A stretch of DNA of 64,000 nucleotides, from the NCBI GenBank assembly GCA_050084985.1, contig JBITNC010000001.1:56358001-56422000 (forward strand), given 5' to 3'. The notes under the pieces were generated by a model, which had not been told where the DNA came from, searched no databases, and worked only from the letters and a program-made list of their open reading frames with translations. The position numbers were made by a program, and so were the translations under genes. Positions 59,601 to 64,000 of this stretch are shown here, piece after piece (position 1 is the first letter of the stretch; every line of letters starts with the position of its first letter). The DNA is from Nageia nagi. Its lineage: Eukaryota; Pinophyta.

Positions 59601-59711
59601 CTTACTACACCTATTAGTGGAGCACGTGGTATTGGTACTAGTACTGGTAGTACTAGTAGTGATGTTCGATTGATTAGCAAAAGGGCTAGAGCCCCAAACT
59701 ACACATATTGA
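56658..59711 (+). pseudogene. hAT transposase gene, multi-exon, with stops
   Basis: Exon 1 (56658 to about 57296) starts MPKEMYRFWQYVTPIEG and has a BED-type zinc finger ('FRCNLCDKPIQG', 'TRFKGHHFR'), with TAG where Trp precedes it. Exon 2 (about 57406-57804) carries the core: 'LSNGWSDSKSISLINYLVYS', 'MITDKASNYVVVG', 'CHCIDLLLEDIGKM'. Exon 3 (about 57909-58480) has 'MMRRYTNGKDLFPSRVTHFT' and 'MGYLYEAMVRDKEA'. The next part (58711-58860) holds the C-terminal dimerisation block ('LELQRFVICILSQTCSTLGC', 'FEKIHSKKCNKL'), continued at about 58961-59090 ('GLNEIMYIYVNL'). The last exon (59201-59711) is a strongly acidic tail followed by a Ser/Thr/Gly-rich end. Introns have GT/AG-like borders. About a dozen stops show that it is dead. 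Confidence 0.88.
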
Positions 59712-60309
59712 ATCTTGATGAGTCCCTAAGTCCCACACATGGATTCATTACTCATGAGATGTTGTATTTAGTTATTTAGTATTGTTTGTACTTTGTTGGT
59801 GCTTGATAGTGGACACTTAGTAGCATTATGAGTGTATGGGACAATACTAGTAGTAGTAGATTTGTAACTTATGATATGACATACATTTTGTATATGCCTT
59901 TAATTTTCATATATCAATGATATGATTTATGAAATATGAATGTGTTGGTAGTTGGTAGATGATATGATCATTTATATGAATGATTTAATCATTTATGGAA
60001 ATTAGATAAGCATATTGTATAGAAAAAGTTAAAAAAAATAACATTTTTTTAATTTTTCAATGCATTATATTTTTTTCTCAAATTCTCTATTTTTTTCTCA
60101 TCTTTTTTCCATTTATTTTTTGAATTTTCCATTTTTTGATTGTGTATTTTCTATTTCTTTTTTTTGTCCATTTCCCCCCTTTTTTTGTATTTATGTATTC
60201 TTAGAGCCACAAATTTTTACCATTTTCAATATATTTTGACTATTTATTGGTCATTTTTACATCTTTGGTCCTAGGTCATATTTTCAAAAAACCATGATTT
60301 TATTCTATG

Positions 60310-61300
60310 ATAGGTATACAAACAAAGAATTAGATACTAATGTCGTGAGAAATGACTTAAAAGATATCCAAAAAATGAGATCTTTATAGATAACTTACTA
60401 TCAAGATGGAAGAAAAGAAGTACCTATGGCCACATGGCTTATGAAAAAATATGAAGTGGAAAAGTTACACAAAATTATTCAAAACATTAGAACACCAACA
60501 AATTATGGATCATCTGTAAGAAATGCATTCAATGTTGATGGTAAAATCACATGATTCAAGATTCATGATTACCACAACTTCATGAAGGTATTGATCTCAT
60601 ATTATTTTTCATATTTTCTATCAAAATAAAAGTATTTATATCATTATGCAAATACTTTTTGTAGCATATTTTTCCAATTGCAATTCATGGATCTTAGGAT
60701 TCTACTATTGATCTTAGACATGCAATCGATCGATTGTCATTATTTCTAAGGTATGTCATGTTATAGTATCACTCTATGAAAAATATTATAGCATGCATTT
60801 ATTATTATTTTCTAATATTTTATGCATTTTGACATGTAATATTTTGATGATATTATAATTTTATGAACAAGTGGTTATCTTTAAAGGAGATACATGTGGC
60901 TATAATAGATCAATGGCATAGAAAAATTGTTGAAATTATCTATAGATTAGAAAAATAATTACTAGTTACTTTTATGTACATAAAAGTGCACATATTGATC
61001 CACCTAGTAGATGATCTTGACATGGTAGATGTTATGAGTGCTAGAAATATAGTTTTTGTGGAGAGGTTTTTAAAAGTGATAAAGGGATTTGTTAGATAAC
61101 ATTCATGACTAGAAGGATCTATGGGTGAGGAATACATCATACAAAAATCTTTTTTATGCAAGTGAGTATCTTTTCCAAATAGATACTTCTACCCAAATAT
61201 GTGGAATGCAGACAAAGATAATGAGAAATTAGAAGGGGAGGTCTTAGAAATAGGTGGAACATAATATTCTCTTAAAGGTATTAACTATGTTTTAGATATA
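60310..61300 (+). pseudogene. CACTA TNP2 transposase, second part
   Basis: Continues the frame interrupted at 56030. 'NDLKDIQKM' and 'GRKEVPMATWLMKKYEVEKL' (60350-60470) and 'NVDGKIT...KIHDYHNFMKV' (60530-60588) match the TNP2 middle region. After an intron, 'FFPIAIHGS' (about 60670-60700). After another, 'IDQWHRKIVEIIYRLEK' and 'VFVERFLKVIKGFVR' (61050-61095), then 'LEGSMGEEYIIQKS' (61110-61151), the conserved C-terminal block. Several stops. No CACTA terminal repeat is seen before element F begins at about 61333. Confidence 0.85.
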
Positions 61301-61332
61301 TACATGCATTTTAGATTTACAAATTGTATCAA

Positions 61333-61840
61333 TGATTAATTAATAGATAACAATTATTGTAAAGGTTTGTATTAAATACTTTATGTAAATTAATTAATAC
61401 TTAAGGGTATCATTTGATACCTTAAGTATTTCAGTGAATATGATAATGTAACTTGTCCTACACTCCATGTCATGAGCATGCCCCTTGGGTAAAAGGATGT
61501 GCATGTCATGCTTTTGAACATTGGATAAAAGGATGATCCAAAGAAGGATTTTGGCCTATAAATAGAAGGCTCCCTCTTTGTTATCACACACCAATTGTGG
61601 AGTAAATTTATGCTATAGGATAGAAGTGTAGGAGTTGAGATTAAGAGGATTGTAAGAGAGTTGTATTTGTGATTGAATTAAAGATCTAGTTAGTGGATGT
61701 ATTCCTAATTAGAGGAACCACTTTACATCTTGAGTTACTTTGTGAGATTGTCTTGTTGATGACATTGTTAGATGTGAATTGAGAGCTTTCATATGATCTT
61801 GGTAGTTTAGGATTATTCTTGTTATAGTTCAATTCTCTCA
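61333..61840 (+). repeat. Element F 5' LTR (A type)
   Basis: Matches the A and E LTRs from 'attattgtaaagg' (61353) to 'ctctca' (61840), with the U3 palindrome (about 61400-61427) and TATAAATAG at 61557-61565. The first 20 bases are diverged, so the exact start is uncertain. A primer site follows, so this is a 5' LTR of an element running past the window. Confidence 0.85.
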
Positions 61841-61842
61841 TT

Positions 61843-61854
61843 TGGTATCAAAGC
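61843..61854 (+). other. Primer-binding site of element F
   Basis: TGGTATCAAAGC two bases after the LTR end, the same one-base variant as in element E. Confidence 0.85.
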
Positions 61855-64000
61855 ATAGTGTGGAAGCTCTTCTTCTACAAGTTAGTGATCTGCACCTCCT
61901 TCCTCTATTGTTGAGGTAAAATCAAGAGAAGGTATAAATCTTTTTGATTGATTTTTTTTTTATTGTTGTAATACTCACATAATTATTTGAAGATGTGTTA
62001 GTTTATATTTTTTATGCTTAAAATGATGCAATTGTTTACTAACCTTTTTTTTAGTTGCAATTTTTTATTGCTTAACTTATTGCTATAAAATTTGGGTTAG
62101 TATAAAAATTACATTTTTTTAAAAAAACATTCTTCCCTATGAGAAATAAAAAAAAAGGGAAGATAAAAAACAAAAAGGAATAGTGTATTTTTACATATTA
62201 TAGAATATTTTTCTTCTATACCACTACTTTTTTTTCCTAAAGTGTTTACAATATATTTTGAAATTAAAAAAAAACTATTTATGGGGTTCTTTTTGTCATA
62301 AAATTTATGATTGTTGCAAATATATTCTGGTATTTTTTTTAAATACACATATTATTCAAATATATATATATATATTAATCAAAATTATTTTTTGAGACAA
62401 AACATATATATATGTATAAAATAATTTTTTTTAATCTATCTACAAACCTTGAAATATAAAAATTGTTTCAAGTTTCTTTTAAGATTTAAATTGGGTATCA
62501 CCCCCTATGACATAGGATTGTTTCAAGTTTTAAAAATTTGAATTAGGTGACCTCACCACTACACCCTTTGATGTCACCCTTCACCTTGCCCAATGTTGCA
62601 ACCTCAAGTGACTCCTATCACCCTCAAATGTGGCCTCCTGATTGCCTCATGCCACTTCTACCATTTGTGTCCTCCTTTATATTGCTCAATTATTTCTTAA
62701 GATACCTCCCTCATACATGTGAACCTCATCCTATCCTTGTAGTCCACTCCTCCTACGCCTCTTGTGACCACCTAAATCTGCCTCCTTCCTACCTAGCAAT
62801 AGATTGTCACTATGTTAGCATCATGCATCTTGTCAAACAATCCCCAGGCCTTGTGTATTCTTTCATATTTTGTTTAGATGGCTATCTATCACTTGTGATT
62901 GAAATGCCACCAAAATATGTAAGCTCCATGAATTTGCTACTCATCGATTGGGCCGCTCCTCCTGCCTCTATTTTTTTTGCCTTGCTCTAATGAAATCAAG
63001 GCTTCTTTGATATGTTTTTTTTTGGGAACCCTCACCCTTGCTAATATACCATTCATTTTTTGAAAAAAATATATATACTCTCCCTCTCCCAAGAAAAGGG
63101 TACTAAAAAGGGGGATACATCTCATTTATTTTTGATAGATGATCATTAAGCTACTCTTCTTTCTTACAAGTTACCTCCTTTTTTTCATTTAATACCCTCA
63201 ATATTATTAATTACCTCTTTAAACATATAATCAAATTTTTTTTTATAAACTTGACACTCTTCCTCCTAAAAGTAACTTGAGTATTAAAAAATTATGACTT
63301 GTACTCCAAGGTACTTAGAGATATTTTTATTAAAAATTATTTTGACTTAAGAGGTATTAGCTTTAACATTGGGAGAAATTTTTTGAGGTAAAATTTGTTT
63401 TATCTAAGAGTATATTCATCCAATGCCTTGATCAATTTTTTTTAATGCTTGCAAACATAAGATATTACTTATACCTTCTTTAATAAACCTTAGCATTTTT
63501 AGTGAAAAATGCTAAGGTAAACTAATATGCTATCTTTAGGATAAACTTTAAGTCATAAGGAAATTTTTTGTACATACTTAGAGTCCTAGCATGCAAATTT
63601 TTAAAGATAAATTATTTAGTATACTACTTTTAATGATCATTTTTTAAAGTAAAAAAAAGGGGGAAGGGGGAAATATTTTTACTTTTAGATCCTTATATTT
63701 TTACTTTTAGATCCTTTATGCTTAGAATACATTTTATTTTTTATTTTTTTAGAAACATCTATTCCTCTTTAAAAGTTATGGAAATAATGCATGCTAAGTA
63801 GTTATTTCTTGGAAACTTTATGGATATTTTACTTAATGGAAATGATGCATACTTACTACTTAATTTAAAGTTAATGTATGCTTATGCTTAAATGATGAAT
63901 GTTTAAGTTAATAATACATGTTTAGAACTTAAATTTTTTTGGTTATGCATGCTTAAAAACTTAAATTTTAAGTTAGATGTTTAAGAATTTTTTTCAAATA
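61855..64000 (+). other. Element F leader, incomplete
   Basis: Starts with one unit of the 'gtgtggaagctcttcttct' repeat, then AT-rich sequence, a C-rich block (62545-62990) and AT-rich sequence with 'aatgatgcat' words, in the same order as the leaders of A, B and E. The window ends before the conserved block and gag. The open frames in the C-rich block are not conserved in the other copies and are not taken as genes. Confidence 0.7.

Larger units (their letters stand above)
56031..60309 (+). mobile_element. hAT transposon inserted in the CACTA transposase
   Basis: 4279-bp DNA transposon. A perfect 8-bp target duplication ATAGGTAT lies at 56023-56030 and 60310-60317, the length typical of hAT elements. 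The ends are inverted repeats: CATAAAATAAAAT on the left against CATAGAATAAAAT read from the right (12 of 13). Removing it with one duplication joins TNP2 codons in frame ('LLYRY' before, 'TNKELDTNVV' after). Internally it carries a multi-exon hAT transposase (56658-59711). Both ends have long A/T-rich subterminal regions. Confidence 0.93.

Noticed and set aside
62547-62990. 147-residue open frame in the C-rich block of F
   Set aside because: It lies in a non-coding leader. Equivalent blocks of A, B and E do not keep a frame, and no motif or start context supports it.
1-64000. CRISPR arrays, operons, ribosome binding sites, bacterial or organelle genes
   Set aside because: Tandem repeats here are LTR or leader arrays without spacer structure, and all recognised proteins are eukaryotic transposon proteins.

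Overview
This is plant nuclear DNA, very AT-rich and poor in CG dinucleotides, and it is built almost entirely from transposable elements. I see no host gene, tRNA gene or rRNA gene. Plant origin rests on chromoviral Ty3, Ty1/copia with initiator-Met-tRNA primer sites, intron-containing hAT, and CACTA/TNP2 elements. The slow decay by point mutation, deep nesting and long retained copies suggest a large, slowly purged genome such as a gymnosperm. That last step is inference.

Left half (786-33147): a four-element nest. A minus-strand chromovirus (G, 786-33147, target duplication AAAGC) was split inside its gag zinc knuckle by a plus-strand copia element (A, 4653-31318). A was then hit twice: by a second plus-strand copia (B, 5965-14741, target duplication ACAAG) in its leader, and by an unrelated minus-strand copia with 2.07-kb LTRs (C, 21023-30532, target duplication CTTAT) in its 3' region. 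LTR divergence judged by eye (G > A > C > B) agrees with the nesting order. With the insertions removed, G is about 5.7 kb and A about 8.4 kb.

Middle (33148-45292): a decayed plus-strand Ty3 element (D, about 34158-37167) carrying a 0.75-kb insertion in gag; a pair of LTR-like direct repeats (37168 and 38862) flanking a minus-strand Ty3 protease remnant; long AT-rich stretches with no recognisable content; a degenerate TTAGGG-type array (about 41762-42135); and degenerate exon-like sequence of unknown identity (43640-44400).

Right half (45293-64000): another copia of the A family (E, 45293-54169, target duplication AGTAG) lies beside a CACTA/TNP2 transposase gene (54175-56030 and 60310-61300). 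That gene is split by a hAT transposon (56031-60309) with a perfect 8-bp target duplication; the TNP2 frame resumes across the hAT. The 5' LTR and leader of a further A-family copy (F) run off the right end.

The most interesting signal is the copia family A/B/E/F. Its copies have leaders of about 2.6-3.1 kb with a conserved non-coding block, a U3 palindrome, and tandem hairpin-like repeats in the 3' UTR. They share coding defects: a TAG at the gag/protease boundary and a TGA in RNase H in all three readable copies, and a Lys in place of the catalytic integrase Glu in A and B. B is young (LTRs about 98% identical) and has a 1306-codon frame with no net indel, yet about 19 in-frame stops, nearly all at Gln, Arg or Trp positions. 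This points to trans-mobilised defective elements, a C-to-T/G-to-A hypermutation process, or less likely stop suppression.
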